From Paracoccaceae bacterium (lineage in GTDB: Bacteria > Pseudomonadota > Alphaproteobacteria > Rhodobacterales > Rhodobacteraceae): 46,860 nucleotides of DNA. Position 1 is the first letter of the stretch; each line of letters begins with the position of its first letter. The stretch spans positions 1-46,860 of the forward strand of contig JAHYIZ010000021.1 in assembly GCA_019429405.1 (NCBI GenBank). The letters run 5' to 3'. Below are positions 8,241-16,908 of the stretch, piece after piece. The translations under genes were made by a program, and so were the position numbers. The notes under the pieces are model-generated. The model was not told where the DNA came from. It saw nothing but the letters and a program-made list of their open reading frames with translations, and searched no databases.

Positions 8241-9704
8241 ATGCAGCCTTTCCTTTCACACCCATTCGACACCGACAAGTTGCACGAGGAATGCGGGGTG
8301 TTCGGGGTGATTGGGGTGGCCGAAGCCGCGAACTTCGTGGCGCTCGGCATGCACGCGCTGCAACATCGCGGGCAAGAGGCGGGGGGGATCGTTTCCTATG
8401 ACCCTGCGGGCGGTTTCAACTCGGTGCGTCGCTTTGGCTATGTGCGCGACAATTTCACCAAGGCCAGCCTGATGGAAACGCTGCCGGGCGAGTTGGCCAT
8501 CGGCCATGTGCGCTATTCCACGGCCGGGTCGAAAGGCAATACCGCGATTCGCGACGTGCAGCCCTTCTTTGGCGAATTCTCGATGGGCGGCTGCGCGATT
8601 GCGCATAACGGCAACCTGACCAACGCCGCCAGCCTGCGGCGCGAGCTGATCGAGCGCGGCTCGATCTTTCAATCGTCGTCCGACAGCGAATGCATCATTC
8701 ACCTGATGGCGCGCTCGATCCAGAAGAACCTGTCGGAACGTATCAAGGATGCGCTGCGCCGGGTTGAGGGCGCATTTTCGATTGTCGCGATGACCCGCAC
8801 CAAGCTGATCGGCGTGCGCGATGCGCTTGGCGTGCGGCCGTTGGTGTTGGGCCGGATCGGCGATAAAGGCTACGCGCTCAGCTCTGAAACCTGCGGGCTT
8901 GACATTATCGGCGCCGAATTCGTGCGCGAGGTCGAGCCGGGCGAAATGGTTGTGATCGCTGACGGGGTAATCGAAAGCACGCGCCCGTTCGGTGTGCCGA
9001 AAAGCCGGTTCTGCATCTTTGAACACGTCTATTTCAGCCGCCCTGACAGCATCATCGGCGGCCGTTCGGTCTATGAGACGCGCCGCCAGATCGGGGTGGA
9101 ACTTGCGCGCGAGGCGCCGGTGGATGCCGACCTCGTCTGCCCCGTTCCCGACAGCGGCACCCCGGCCGCGATCGGCTATGCGCATGAATCAGGCATTCCC
9201 TACGGTATGGGGATCATCCGCAACCAGTACATGGGCCGCACTTTCATCGAGCCGACCGACCAGATCCGCAACATGGGGGTGCGGCTGAAGCTGAACGTCA
9301 ACCGTGCGCTGGTCAGGGGCAAGCGCGTGGTGCTGGTCGATGACAGCGTCGTGCGCGGTACCACGAGCCGCAAGATCAAGGACATGATCCTTGATGCCGG
9401 CGCCGCCGAAGTGCATTTTCGCATCGCTTCCCCGCCCACGGCATGGCCCTGTTTTTATGGCGTGGACACGCCCGAGCGCAGCAAGCTTCTGGCCGCGAAC
9501 ATGACCGAAGAGGAAATGCGCGTCTGGATCGGGGTGGACAGCCTGCGCTTTGTCTCGATCGACGGGCTATACCGCGCCGCAGGCGCCGCCGAGGGGCGCG
9601 ACAATGCCCGCCCGCAATATTGCGATGCCTGTTTCACCGGCGAATACCCGGTCGAGCCCGCCGACCAAATCGAGGCAGGGTTTCGGATGAAGGCGGCGGA
9701 GTGA
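8241..9704 (+). CDS. purF: Amidophosphoribosyltransferase
   Basis: Commits PRPP to de novo purine synthesis by transferring glutamine-derived ammonia to make phosphoribosylamine. The 487-residue protein has an N-terminal Ntn glutaminase domain with a 17-residue propeptide before the catalytic Cys18 (EECGVFGVIG). The C-terminal phosphoribosyltransferase domain has the PRPP loop VVLVDDSVVRGTTS. Cysteines in RFCIFEH, WPCFYG and YCDACFTG match the four ligands of the [4Fe-4S] cluster in the B. subtilis-type enzyme, so this is probably the iron-sulfur form. Its stop overlaps the GTG of the next gene by 4 bp. Confidence 0.97.
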   Translation: MQPFLSHPFDTDKLHEECGVFGVIGVAEAANFVALGMHALQHRGQEAGGIVSYDPAGGFNSVRRFGYVRDNFTKASLMETLPGELAIGHVRYSTAGSKGNTAIRDVQPFFGEFSMGGCAIAHNGNLTNAASLRRELIERGSIFQSSSDSECIIHLMARSIQKNLSERIKDALRRVEGAFSIVAMTRTKLIGVRDALGVRPLVLGRIGDKGYALSSETCGLDIIGAEFVREVEPGEMVVIADGVIESTRPFGVPKSRFCIFEHVYFSRPDSIIGGRSVYETRRQIGVELAREAPVDADLVCPVPDSGTPAAIGYAHESGIPYGMGIIRNQYMGRTFIEPTDQIRNMGVRLKLNVNRALVRGKRVVLVDDSVVRGTTSRKIKDMILDAGAAEVHFRIASPPTAWPCFYGVDTPERSKLLAANMTEEEMRVWIGVDSLRFVSIDGLYRAAGAAEGRDNARPQYCDACFTGEYPVEPADQIEAGFRMKAAE

Positions 9705-10054
9705 ACGACACACCCGACGCCTATCTTGCCCGCCTGCCCGCGCCGCAGCGTGACGCCTTGCAAGCCCTGCGCGCCGTGCTGCGCGCCGCCCTGCCCGGTG
9801 CCGCCGAGTGCATCAGCTACGCGATGCCGGGGTTTCGGATGCCGGGCGGCAAGATGGTGGCGGGCTATGCCGCCTTTTCGCGCCACCTCGGGCTTTACCC
9901 GCATTCGGGCGGCGTGATCCCCGGCTTTGCGGCGGAATGCGCGGCCCTTGGCTTCAAGACCTCCAAAAGCGGTGTGCTGTTCACGCCCGACCACCCGCTG
10001 CCAGATGATCTGGTGCGCCGCATCCTTGCCGCGCGGCTGGCCGAAATCGGCTGA
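9701..10054 (+). CDS. DUF1801 family small protein
   Basis: A 117-residue protein of the DUF1801 (YdhG/YjhQ-like) group, whose E. coli-related members have been described as iron chaperone-like. The function is not established here. Visible family features are an N-terminal helix with PAPQRDALQALR, the ISYAMPGFR segment and a C-terminal DLVRRILAARLAEI helix. Translation probably starts at the GTG overlapping the purF stop (GTGA), which implies coupling to purF. The stop is only 3 bp from the end of the convergent zapA, leaving no room for a terminator between them. Confidence 0.8.
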   Translation: MNDTPDAYLARLPAPQRDALQALRAVLRAALPGAAECISYAMPGFRMPGGKMVAGYAAFSRHLGLYPHSGGVIPGFAAECAALGFKTSKSGVLFTPDHPLPDDLVRRILAARLAEIG

Positions 10055-10057
10055 GCC

Positions 10058-10438
10058 TCAGGCGGTCAGCTCCGCAACGCGGTCGGCAAGGGCCTCGGTT
10101 TGGGCGGCGATCTCGGCGAAGGTCTCGGTGACGATCGACGGGATCACCGGCACCTCGACCCGTGTCGGGTTGGCCTGTGCCTCGGCCAGTGCGGCTTCGG
10201 CGGTCTCGGCGCGCGCCAGCGCATCGCGCAACTGGTCATCGAAGGCGGCGGTCTTGTCGGCCAGCATCAAGCCCGCCATCAAGAGCATGCGCGCTTCGGG
10301 CAAGCGCCCCATCTGGCCGATCAGCACATCGGCCTCGGCGCCCAGCAGCGCCGCCGCCGAATGCAGAAAATGCTCTTCGCCCTCTTGGCAGGCGACCTCA
10401 AAGCTGCGCCCGCCAATCTCGATGCGAACCTCAGGCAT
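10058..10438 (-). CDS. zapA: Cell division protein ZapA
   Basis: ZapA binds FtsZ and promotes bundling of protofilaments in the Z-ring. The 126-residue protein has the N-terminal beta segment EVRIEIGGRSFEVACQ and a long helical region. MLLMAGLMLADK matches the central part of the family, and an Ala/Glu-rich coiled coil follows. I start at the ATG at 10438, which gives the usual MPEVRIEIGG opening; the open frame further upstream lies inside the neighbouring gene. It overlaps the end of the upstream coiled-coil gene by 8 bp. No 6S RNA gene, often found beside zapA, fits in the 3-bp downstream gap. Confidence 0.88.
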   Translation of the reverse strand: MPEVRIEIGGRSFEVACQEGEEHFLHSAAALLGAEADVLIGQMGRLPEARMLLMAGLMLADKTAAFDDQLRDALARAETAEAALAEAQANPTRVEVPVIPSIVTETFAEIAAQTEALADRVAELTA

Positions 10439-10934
10439 GCTCGGCCTCCTGACTTTCGGCAGGCGCAACCAGCGGCGCCAGACCGGCAATGATGTCGTCA
10501 AGCTCGGCCACTTCCGCCGCGCGTTCGGCGCGCAGCGCGGTCAGTTCGGCCTGCAAGGCGCGGTTGACCGCCTCGGGGTCGGCAAGCCCCGCCCGTGCCG
10601 TCTCGGTCAGCGCGCGGTTGGCGGCGACAAGATCGGCGTTGGCGCGCCTCATGCGCACCAGATCGCGCAGGTGCTGTTCGATTTCGGTCTTTGCGGCGGC
10701 CAGCTTGCGTTCCAGCGCCCCGAGCGTGGTTTCCTGCTTGTCGCGGATCGCGCGCACGCGCTCAGAAAGTTGCGCATTGGCAAGGCGCTCGGCCTCAAGC
10801 GCCTCGCGCAGCGCCGCGTCGCCATCAGCCGCTGGCGCGGCTACCGCGCCGCCCTGCCCCAGCCGCTCCAGCCCGGCGCCGATGCGGGCCAGTGCTGCGC
10901 TGATGCGGCGCTCATAGTCGGTCGTGTCGCTCAT
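10431..10934 (-). CDS. Coiled-coil protein cotranscribed with zapA
   Basis: A 167-residue protein with no catalytic motif. From about residue 45 to 155 it is an almost continuous Ala/Glu/Arg-rich helix with heptad character, so a coiled coil is likely; no signal peptide or membrane segment is seen. It resembles the small coiled-coil proteins (DUF4164-like) next to zapA in other Rhodobacteraceae, but I cannot give it a function. The 8-bp overlap with zapA suggests coupled translation and a possible link to the divisome, which is inference from position only. Confidence 0.75.
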   Translation of the reverse strand: MSDTTDYERRISAALARIGAGLERLGQGGAVAAPAADGDAALREALEAERLANAQLSERVRAIRDKQETTLGALERKLAAAKTEIEQHLRDLVRMRRANADLVAANRALTETARAGLADPEAVNRALQAELTALRAERAAEVAELDDIIAGLAPLVAPAESQEAEHA

Positions 10935-11052
10935 CTGCCGTCTCCGGTGATGCGTTGCGGGGCCTGGCGCCGTCAGCGCGCCCGAATCGGCGGGGCGCCG
11001 CGTCGCAGGCTGATCTTAACGCAAACTTGGGCTTGGTGCCCCCCCCTTTTGC

Positions 11053-11102
11053 ATCAAGGGCTTGGGGGGCGTGCTTGATCTTGCGCTGCGGCCTGCTATC
11101 AG
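11053..11102 (+). promoter_or_regulatory. Candidate promoter of tkt with inverted repeat
   Basis: TTGATC (11075-11080), a 16-nt spacer and TATCAG (11097-11102) make a plausible sigma-70 promoter 40 bp before the tkt start. ATCAAG (11053-11058) and CTTGAT (11074-11079) are inverted copies 15 nt apart and overlap the -35 element, so a regulator could bind there. Both calls rest on pattern only. Confidence 0.35.
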
Positions 11103-11141
11103 GGGGCAACCTTGCAAACCCCAGCCGAAAGGTCACGCCCC

Positions 11142-13160
11142 TTGGATATCGCCACGCTTCGCGCCAACCACGCGCATCACTGGTCGCTTGCCACCGCCAT
11201 TCGGGCGCTGGCGATGGATGCCGTTCAGGCCGCCAATTCGGGCCACCCCGGCATGCCGATGGGCATGGCCGATGTGGCGACGGTGCTGTTTCAGCGGCAT
11301 CTGAAGTTTGACGCGGCAGCGCCGCAGTGGCCCGACCGCGACCGTTTCATTCTGTCGGCGGGGCACGGATCAGCGCTGCTTTATGCGCTTTTGCATCTGA
11401 CCGGGTATCGACAGATGACGCTCGACCAAGTGAAAAACTTCCGCCAGTGGGGGGCAATTACCGCCGGGCACCCCGAATATGGCCATGCCGAAGGCGTGGA
11501 AACCACCACCGGCCCGCTGGGGCAAGGCATTGCCACCGCCGTCGGTTTTGCGATGGCCGAGCAGTCGATGCAGGCGCGGTTCGGCGCCAAGCTGGTCGAT
11601 CACCGCACCTGGGTGATTGCGGGCGACGGTTGCCTGATGGAGGGGTTGAGCCAAGAGGCAATCGGGCTGGCGGGCATGCAGGGCCTGCGCAACCTGATCG
11701 TGCTTTGGGATAACAACGACATCACCATTGATGGCCGGGTTTCGCTGTCTGACCGCACCGACCAGCGCGCGCGCTTTGCCGCCTCGGGCTGGACCGTGCT
11801 GCATTGCGACGGCCATGACCCTGACGATATCGACCGCGCACTGACCGCCGCCAAGGCCGCCAAAGGCCCGGTGCTGGTCGATTGCAAGACGATCATCGGG
11901 TTTGGCTCGCCGAAAAAGGCCGACAGCTCGGGCGCACATGGCTCGCCGCTGGGTGCGGACGAAATCGCGGCGACCAAGGCGGTCTACGGCTGGCCGCATG
12001 GCGCGTTCGTGATTCCCGCCGAGATCAAGGCCGAATGGGAAGCAATCGGCGCGCGCGGCAGCGCCGAGCGCGCCCAATGGGAAGCGCGGCTGGCGGCAAC
12101 CCCCGCAGGCAAACGCGCCGAATTTACCCGCCAGATGGCGGGCGAGGTGCCGAAAAAGCTCGCCGGCGTAATCCGCGCCTTCAAGAAAGAGATGGCCGAA
12201 AAGGCGCCCAAAGTGGCCACCCGCAAGGCCAGCGAAATGGTGCTGGCGGTGGTGAACCCGGTGGTGCCCGAAACGATTGGCGGCTCGGCCGACCTTTCAG
12301 GCTCAAACCTCACGAAAACCGCCGATCTGGGGGTATTCACGCCCGAGAACCGCAAGGGCCGCTATATCTACTTCGGCATCCGCGAACATGGCATGGCGGC
12401 GGCGATGAACGGCATGTGGCTGCACGGCGGCGTGCGCCCCTACGGCGGCACCTTCATGTGTTTTGTCGATTACGCGCGCGGCGCGATGCGGCTTTCGGCG
12501 CTGATGGGGCTGCCGGTGACCTATGTCATGACGCATGACAGCATCGGTCTTGGCGAAGACGGCCCCACCCACCAGCCGGTGGAGCACCTTGCCATTTGCC
12601 GTGCCACGCCCAACACCCATACCTTCCGCCCCGCCGATGTGGTGGAAACCGCCGAAGCGTGGGAACTGGCGCTTTCGAGCACCCGCACGCCCTCGGTGCT
12701 GGCGCTTAGCCGCCAGAACCTGCCGACGCTGCGCACCACACATTCGGGCGCCAACCTGACCGCGCGCGGTGCCTATGTGCTGGCCGAGGCGGCGGGCAAG
12801 CGGCAGGCGATCATCATGGCGACCGGGTCCGAAGTGGAAATTGCGCTGAAGGCGCGCGATCTGTTGCAGGCGCAGGCGATCGGCACCCGCGTCGTCTCGA
12901 TGCCCTGCATGGAGCTGTTCGCGGCACAGGATGAAAGCTACCGCCGCAAGGTGCTGCCCGCCGGGGCTGTGCGCGTGGCGGTCGAAGCCGCCGCCCGCCA
13001 GCCCTGGGACCGCTGGCTTCTGGGCGAGCGTGGCCGCGACGGCAAGGCCGATTTTGTGGGCATGCAAGGGTTCGGCGCCTCGGCACCGGCCGAACGGCTT
13101 TACGCCGAATTCGGCATCACGCCCGAGGCGGTTGCGGCAAAGGTCAAGGCGCTGCTTTGA
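11142..13160 (+). CDS. tkt: Transketolase
   Basis: Thiamine-diphosphate enzyme that moves two-carbon units between sugar phosphates in the pentose phosphate and Calvin pathways. The 672 residues include [15 protein letters not shown], the TPP/Mg motif [13 protein letters not shown] continuing to [10 protein letters not shown], the middle pyrimidine-domain segment [13 protein letters not shown], and [14 protein letters not shown] with active-site histidines. The start is not certain. TTG at 11142 has the ribosome site GAAAGG (11127-11132) at good spacing and gives the family's [10 protein letters not shown] opening. A TTG at 11112 is in frame but has a poorer site. It is divergent from zapA and its partner; a hairpin follows the stop. 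Confidence 0.96.
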   Translation: MDIATLRANHAHHWSLATAIRALAMDAVQAANSGHPGMPMGMADVATVLFQRHLKFDAAAPQWPDRDRFILSAGHGSALLYALLHLTGYRQMTLDQVKNFRQWGAITAGHPEYGHAEGVETTTGPLGQGIATAVGFAMAEQSMQARFGAKLVDHRTWVIAGDGCLMEGLSQEAIGLAGMQGLRNLIVLWDNNDITIDGRVSLSDRTDQRARFAASGWTVLHCDGHDPDDIDRALTAAKAAKGPVLVDCKTIIGFGSPKKADSSGAHGSPLGADEIAATKAVYGWPHGAFVIPAEIKAEWEAIGARGSAERAQWEARLAATPAGKRAEFTRQMAGEVPKKLAGVIRAFKKEMAEKAPKVATRKASEMVLAVVNPVVPETIGGSADLSGSNLTKTADLGVFTPENRKGRYIYFGIREHGMAAAMNGMWLHGGVRPYGGTFMCFVDYARGAMRLSALMGLPVTYVMTHDSIGLGEDGPTHQPVEHLAICRATPNTHTFRPADVVETAEAWELALSSTRTPSVLALSRQNLPTLRTTHSGANLTARGAYVLAEAAGKRQAIIMATGSEVEIALKARDLLQAQAIGTRVVSMPCMELFAAQDESYRRKVLPAGAVRVAVEAAARQPWDRWLLGERGRDGKADFVGMQGFGASAPAERLYAEFGITPEAVAAKVKALL

Positions 13161-13187
13161 GTGCACCCAAAACTCGCGAGACTGTGA

Positions 13188-13212
13188 CGAGGGGGCCCGG
13201 CGCCCCCTCGTT
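13188..13212 (+). terminator. Intrinsic terminator-like hairpin after tkt
   Basis: A perfect 9-bp stem (CGAGGGGGC at 13188-13196, GCCCCCTCG at 13202-13210) with a 5-nt loop, followed by TTCATT, 28 bp after the tkt stop. Its presence argues that the next gene starts after the hairpin, at 13223, and not at the upstream in-frame TTG that overlaps the tkt stop. Confidence 0.6.
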
Positions 13213-13222
13213 CATTGCGGGC

Positions 13223-14095
13223 ATGGCGCCGCAGAGCAAAGGCATCGCGCTGTTGCTGCTGGCGCTCTTGATGTTCGCGCTGATGGATGCGGCGGCCAAG
13301 ACGCTTGGGGGCCGCTATCATACCGGGCAAGTGGTTTGGGCGCGCTTTGCCGTCAACGCCGTGGTGCTGGTGCTGATCTATCGCGCCCGCCTGCCGCAGT
13401 TGATGAAAAGTCGCCAGCCGGGAAAGCAGTTTCTGCGCGCCCTGACGCAGATTTTGACCGTGACGCTGTTCTTTGTGTCGATCCGCTACATCGGCCTTGC
13501 CGAAGCGGCGGCGCTGACGGATGTGAACCCGGTGCTTATCACGCTCGGGGCCGCGCTCTTCTTGGGCGAACGGCTGGGGCCTCGGCGGCTCGCGGGGATC
13601 GCGGTGGCATTTTGCGGCGCCATGATCATCTTGCGCCCCGGTGCCGGGGTAATGCACCCGGCGGCGCTGCTGGCCCTGGCGGCGGCCTTTACCTATTCGG
13701 CGGGCGCGCTGCTGACGCGCGCGCTGCGCGGCGATTCGGTGGCAACCTCGATGCTCTGGTCGGCCTTTGTGGGCACCACACTCTGCAGTCTCGCGCTGCC
13801 GTTCTTCTGGCAGCCGATTGCAGCGGCGGATTGGTGGCTCTTCATCGGCATGGGCCTGTTGGGCACCGCGGCACAGGGCCTTCTGATCCGTGCCTTCAGC
13901 ACCGCCGAGGCCAGCGCCTTGGCGCCGTTCGGCTACATGGGGCTGGTGTTTTCAAGCCTCTGGGGGTTTATTTTCTTTGGCCAGTTGCCCGACGGCTGGA
14001 CCGTGCTTGGCGCGGTTGTGATCGTGGCGGCGGGGCTTTATGTCTGGCAACGCGAGGCGCAACTGGCGCGCGCCAAGGCACGGGCAGAGCGATGA
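13223..14095 (+). CDS. DMT superfamily transporter (EamA type)
   Basis: Inner-membrane transporter of the drug/metabolite superfamily with two EamA repeats and about ten membrane segments over 290 residues. Family features are GIALLLLALLMFALMDAAAK at the start, ALTDVNPVLITLGAALFLGE closing the first repeat, and FGYMGLVFSSLWGFIFFGQ in the second. The substrate cannot be told from sequence; related proteins export amino acids, metabolites or S-adenosylmethionine. The frame is open back to a TTG at 13157 overlapping tkt, but the terminator hairpin makes the ATG at 13223 more likely. The stop overlaps the next gene (ATGA). Confidence 0.88.
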   Translation: MAPQSKGIALLLLALLMFALMDAAAKTLGGRYHTGQVVWARFAVNAVVLVLIYRARLPQLMKSRQPGKQFLRALTQILTVTLFFVSIRYIGLAEAAALTDVNPVLITLGAALFLGERLGPRRLAGIAVAFCGAMIILRPGAGVMHPAALLALAAAFTYSAGALLTRALRGDSVATSMLWSAFVGTTLCSLALPFFWQPIAAADWWLFIGMGLLGTAAQGLLIRAFSTAEASALAPFGYMGLVFSSLWGFIFFGQLPDGWTVLGAVVIVAAGLYVWQREAQLARAKARAER

Positions 14096-15030
14096 CGGCA
14101 ACAGAGCGCAGGGGCAAAACGGTCGCCAACTGGCTGGTGAACCTGATCGCGCGCGCCTTCACCGGCGCTATGCTGGCGCTGCCCTATCGCTGGCGGGTGC
14201 CCTTGGCAGGCTGGCTGATGTCGCGGGTGCTGGGCCCTCTTGCGGGCTACAACCGCCGCGCCCGTGCCAGCCTTGCGCTGGCGATGCCCGAGCTGCCCGA
14301 GGCCGAGCGGCGGCGGCTGGCGCGCGCGTCGCTTGACAGTGCAGGGCGGGCGGTGATCGAATCCTACTCAGGCCCTGAATTCCTGTCACGGTTCGAGGGC
14401 CGCCTGCCCGAGGGGCCAGGCATGGAAGCACTGGCGCAGGCGCAGGCTGAGGGGCGGCCAGTCATCATCGTGTCGGGCCATATTGGCAACTACGATGTCT
14501 GCCGTGGCACATTGGCGCGCGCCGGCTACCCGATCGGGGCGCTTTACCGGCCCGCGAGCAACCCTTGGGTGAACACCCATTATGTGCGCGCGATGGCGCA
14601 GATTTCTGCGCCGCTGTTTGCGCGCGGTCGCCAGGGTCTGGGCGAGATGCTGCGGTTCTTGCGCGGCGGCGGGGTGCTGGCGCTGCTGTTCGATCAGCAC
14701 CCGCCGAGCGGCGCAATGTTGCGGTTTTTCGGGCGCCCCACGCTCACGACGCTTTCGGTCGCAGAGCTTGCGCTGAAATACGACGCGCTTGTGGTTCCGA
14801 TCTACGCGCTGCGCCGCCCCGACGGGCTCGGCTTTGACCTTTTCACCGAGGCGCCGGTGCCCCATTCCACCCCCGAGGCGATGATGCAGGCGCTGAACGA
14901 CAGTCTAGAGCGCCAGATCCGCGCGCATCCGGGGCAATGGCTTTGGGCGCACCGGCGCTGGCGCGCGGATGACGCGCTTGCGGGTGACGCAACGCCCCCT
15001 GCCCCGCCTGCCTCGCCTCAACGCTTGTGA
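14092..15030 (+). CDS. LpxL/HtrB-family acyltransferase, copy 1
   Basis: Membrane-associated acyltransferase of the lipid A late-acyltransferase (LpxL/HtrB) family. Such enzymes add a secondary acyl chain to lipid A or act on other lysolipids. The 312-residue protein has a hydrophobic N-terminal stretch (about 12-50) and the catalytic H-X4-D motif at H130-D135 (SGHIGNYDVC). GALYRPASNPW and LALLFDQHPP substrate motifs follow, then a C-terminal WAHRRWR typical of the family. It starts with an ATG overlapping the DMT gene stop, so it is probably coupled. The next gene is a close paralogue; the acceptor lipid of each is not visible from sequence. Confidence 0.88.
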   Translation: MTATERRGKTVANWLVNLIARAFTGAMLALPYRWRVPLAGWLMSRVLGPLAGYNRRARASLALAMPELPEAERRRLARASLDSAGRAVIESYSGPEFLSRFEGRLPEGPGMEALAQAQAEGRPVIIVSGHIGNYDVCRGTLARAGYPIGALYRPASNPWVNTHYVRAMAQISAPLFARGRQGLGEMLRFLRGGGVLALLFDQHPPSGAMLRFFGRPTLTTLSVAELALKYDALVVPIYALRRPDGLGFDLFTEAPVPHSTPEAMMQALNDSLERQIRAHPGQWLWAHRRWRADDALAGDATPPAPPASPQRL

Positions 15031-15082
15031 TCTGGCGCTCGGGCGCCTAAACCTGCCGCGGTCATTCGCCCCGGAGGACCCC

Positions 15083-15940
15083 TTGCGCGACAGGCTTGCC
15101 GACCTGATCTTTCGCCTGCTGGTAGCCGTCGCCATGGCGCTGCCATATCGCGCGCGGGTGCGGTTTTTCGGCTGGGTGGTTGCGCATCTGATCGGCCCGC
15201 TCGCGGGCTACGGGCGCCGCGTGCGCGCCAATCTTGCGCTGATCCACCCCGAAATCCCCCCGCACGAGGTGCGCCGCCTGACCAAAGCGGTTTGCAACAA
15301 CATCGGGCGCACCCTGATCGAGACCTACTCGGGCGCCGAATTCAAACGCCGCGCCGCCACCTCGCCAACCCGCGGCGAAGGGTTTGCAGCGCTTGAGGCG
15401 GCACAGAGCGCGGGCCAAGCCGTGGTGTTCGTATCGGGCCATTTCGGCAATTACGATGTGCTGCGTTCATGGCTCGGCGCGCGCGGGCAAGCGGTGGGCG
15501 CGCTCTACCGACCCTTTCCGAACATGCATTTTGATGCGCATTACCGTGCCGCGATTGCCGCGATCAGCGGCCCGATCTTTCCGCGTGGGCGCCGGGGTCT
15601 TGCCGAAATGCTGCAACATGTGCGCAGCGGCGGCATGGTCGGAATGCTGATCGACCAGCACAAGGAAAGCGGCGCCGCGTTGCAGTTTCTGGGCCATCCG
15701 GCAAAGACCGCCACATCGGCCGCGGAAATGGCGCTGAAATACGATGCGCTGCTGTTGCCCTTTTACGGCGTGCGCCGGCCCGACGGGCTAAGCTTTGAAC
15801 TGGTGATCGAGGCGCCGATACCGCCCGGCACCCCCGAGGAGATGACGCAGGCGCTGAACGACAGCCTTTCACGCCAGGTGCGCGCACATATGGGGCAGTG
15901 GTTCTGGATCACCCGGCGCTGGCGCGCCGGTTCGCGCTGA
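15083..15940 (+). CDS. LpxL/HtrB-family acyltransferase, copy 2
   Basis: Paralogue of the preceding gene with matching landmarks along its length: a hydrophobic N-terminus, H-X4-D at H120-D125 (SGHFGNYDVL), GALYRPFPNM, GMLIDQHKESG, ALNDSLSRQVRAHMGQW and WITRRWR. The start is inferred. TTG at 15083 has the ribosome site GGAGG at 15073-15077 and gives 285 residues. An in-frame ATG at 14969 would add 38 residues of non-family, Pro/Arg-rich sequence overlapping the upstream gene. The two genes are 52 bp apart and look like a tandem duplication that has diverged. The substrate is not known. It converges on the DUF1223 gene with a 9-bp gap. Confidence 0.87.
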   Translation: MRDRLADLIFRLLVAVAMALPYRARVRFFGWVVAHLIGPLAGYGRRVRANLALIHPEIPPHEVRRLTKAVCNNIGRTLIETYSGAEFKRRAATSPTRGEGFAALEAAQSAGQAVVFVSGHFGNYDVLRSWLGARGQAVGALYRPFPNMHFDAHYRAAIAAISGPIFPRGRRGLAEMLQHVRSGGMVGMLIDQHKESGAALQFLGHPAKTATSAAEMALKYDALLLPFYGVRRPDGLSFELVIEAPIPPGTPEEMTQALNDSLSRQVRAHMGQWFWITRRWRAGSR

Positions 15941-15949
15941 CGTCGCAGC

Positions 15950-16690
15950 CTACTCCAGCCGCGCGGCGGCAAGGACCGGGCCCGGCAGGGTCGCGTATTT
16001 TCCGCCCTGCCGCAGCGACTGTATAATGACCGCCGCGCGGTCGGGGCCAGACAACGCCGCCTCAAACAGCAACGGGGCGCGCCCGTCCCACTCGGCCACG
16101 CTGGCCCAATCGGTCACCACATTTGCGTAAGATGCGCGCCGACCGGCATTTTCGCCGCGCGCAATGACAACCTCGATCTCGGGCCGATAGCGCACGATCT
16201 GCACAACTGCACCGTCGCTCAGCGGCGGCTCGGCCTCGGCTTCGATCTGCCAACCTTGCGCGATCCGCGTGATCCGCAGATGCACCTGCGTCGGCGCAAT
16301 CGCATGTTGGGCGATGCTGGCAAGCACCTCGCCACGGTCAGCGCCGTTCATGGCCTGCATGCCGCCCACGATCATCTGCGGCGTATAGATGGCGCGCGCG
16401 CCCGCGGCGTAAGCATAGGCCTTTTGGCGCGAGGTGAAGGCAGGCCGCGCAAGCTCATCGACCCAACCGAGATAGTCCCAGTAATCGACATGCAGCGACA
16501 ACGCGATAATGTTCGCATCTTGTGCAATTTCCTGCAGGAGGGCATCGGCTGGCGGGCAGGATGAACACCCCTGCGACGTGAACAGCTCAACCACCACCTG
16601 CCGCGCGGCATCGCCTGAAATCTGTGCCGTGGCCTGCCCTGAAAGCGCGAGCCAGATGCCGACCCCCGCCCCGATCACTGCCTGTTTCAT
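15950..16690 (-). CDS. Secreted DUF1223 thioredoxin-like protein
   Basis: A 246-residue protein of the DUF1223 family. The first 23 residues form a signal peptide with a probable cleavage site after QATA. The mature protein opens VVVELFTSQGCSSCPPADAL, with a C42-X-X-C45 pair at the start of a thioredoxin-like fold. HVDYWDYLGW and YTPQMIVGG are further family motifs. It is therefore probably a periplasmic thiol protein; no substrate or reaction is established for the family as far as I know. It is transcribed divergently from acnA across a 218-bp region. Confidence 0.85.
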   Translation of the reverse strand: MKQAVIGAGVGIWLALSGQATAQISGDAARQVVVELFTSQGCSSCPPADALLQEIAQDANIIALSLHVDYWDYLGWVDELARPAFTSRQKAYAYAAGARAIYTPQMIVGGMQAMNGADRGEVLASIAQHAIAPTQVHLRITRIAQGWQIEAEAEPPLSDGAVVQIVRYRPEIEVVIARGENAGRRASYANVVTDWASVAEWDGRAPLLFEAALSGPDRAAVIIQSLRQGGKYATLPGPVLAAARLE

Positions 16691-16801
16691 GGTCCGTTCA
16701 CCCTCAACGTCGCATCTTACCTAAGCGCCTCGTGCGGGCTTTGCCAATCAAGGTTTTGCGACCGTGGTCGGGGCGTGGCCGTGCGTGACCTGATCACCAC
16801 T

Positions 16802-16825
16802 TTTTGTGCACAATGGTATACAAAA
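16802..16825 (+). promoter_or_regulatory. Palindromic operator and -10 upstream of acnA
   Basis: A 24-bp imperfect palindrome (18 of 24 positions symmetrical by my count) begins TTTTGT and ends ACAAAA. It contains the perfect palindrome TTGTGCACAA (16804-16813) next to TGGTATACAA (16814-16823). TATACA at 16817-16822 would serve as a -10 box for acnA, though no clear -35 precedes it. The GTATAC core resembles sites of GntR/FadR-type repressors. The regulator is not in the window. Confidence 0.5.
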
Positions 16826-16908
16826 GCCCAACGCGCCCCTTGATTGCACCGCCCGGATGCGGCAAAAGCGCCCCAGCAGTTCACCCTCGCGCCTCGGGAG
16901 GCCCGCCC

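Noticed and set aside
10055-10057. 6S RNA gene next to zapA
   Set aside because: The downstream gap is only 3 bp, and the 207-bp region upstream of the zapA pair shows no 6S-like long bulged hairpin.
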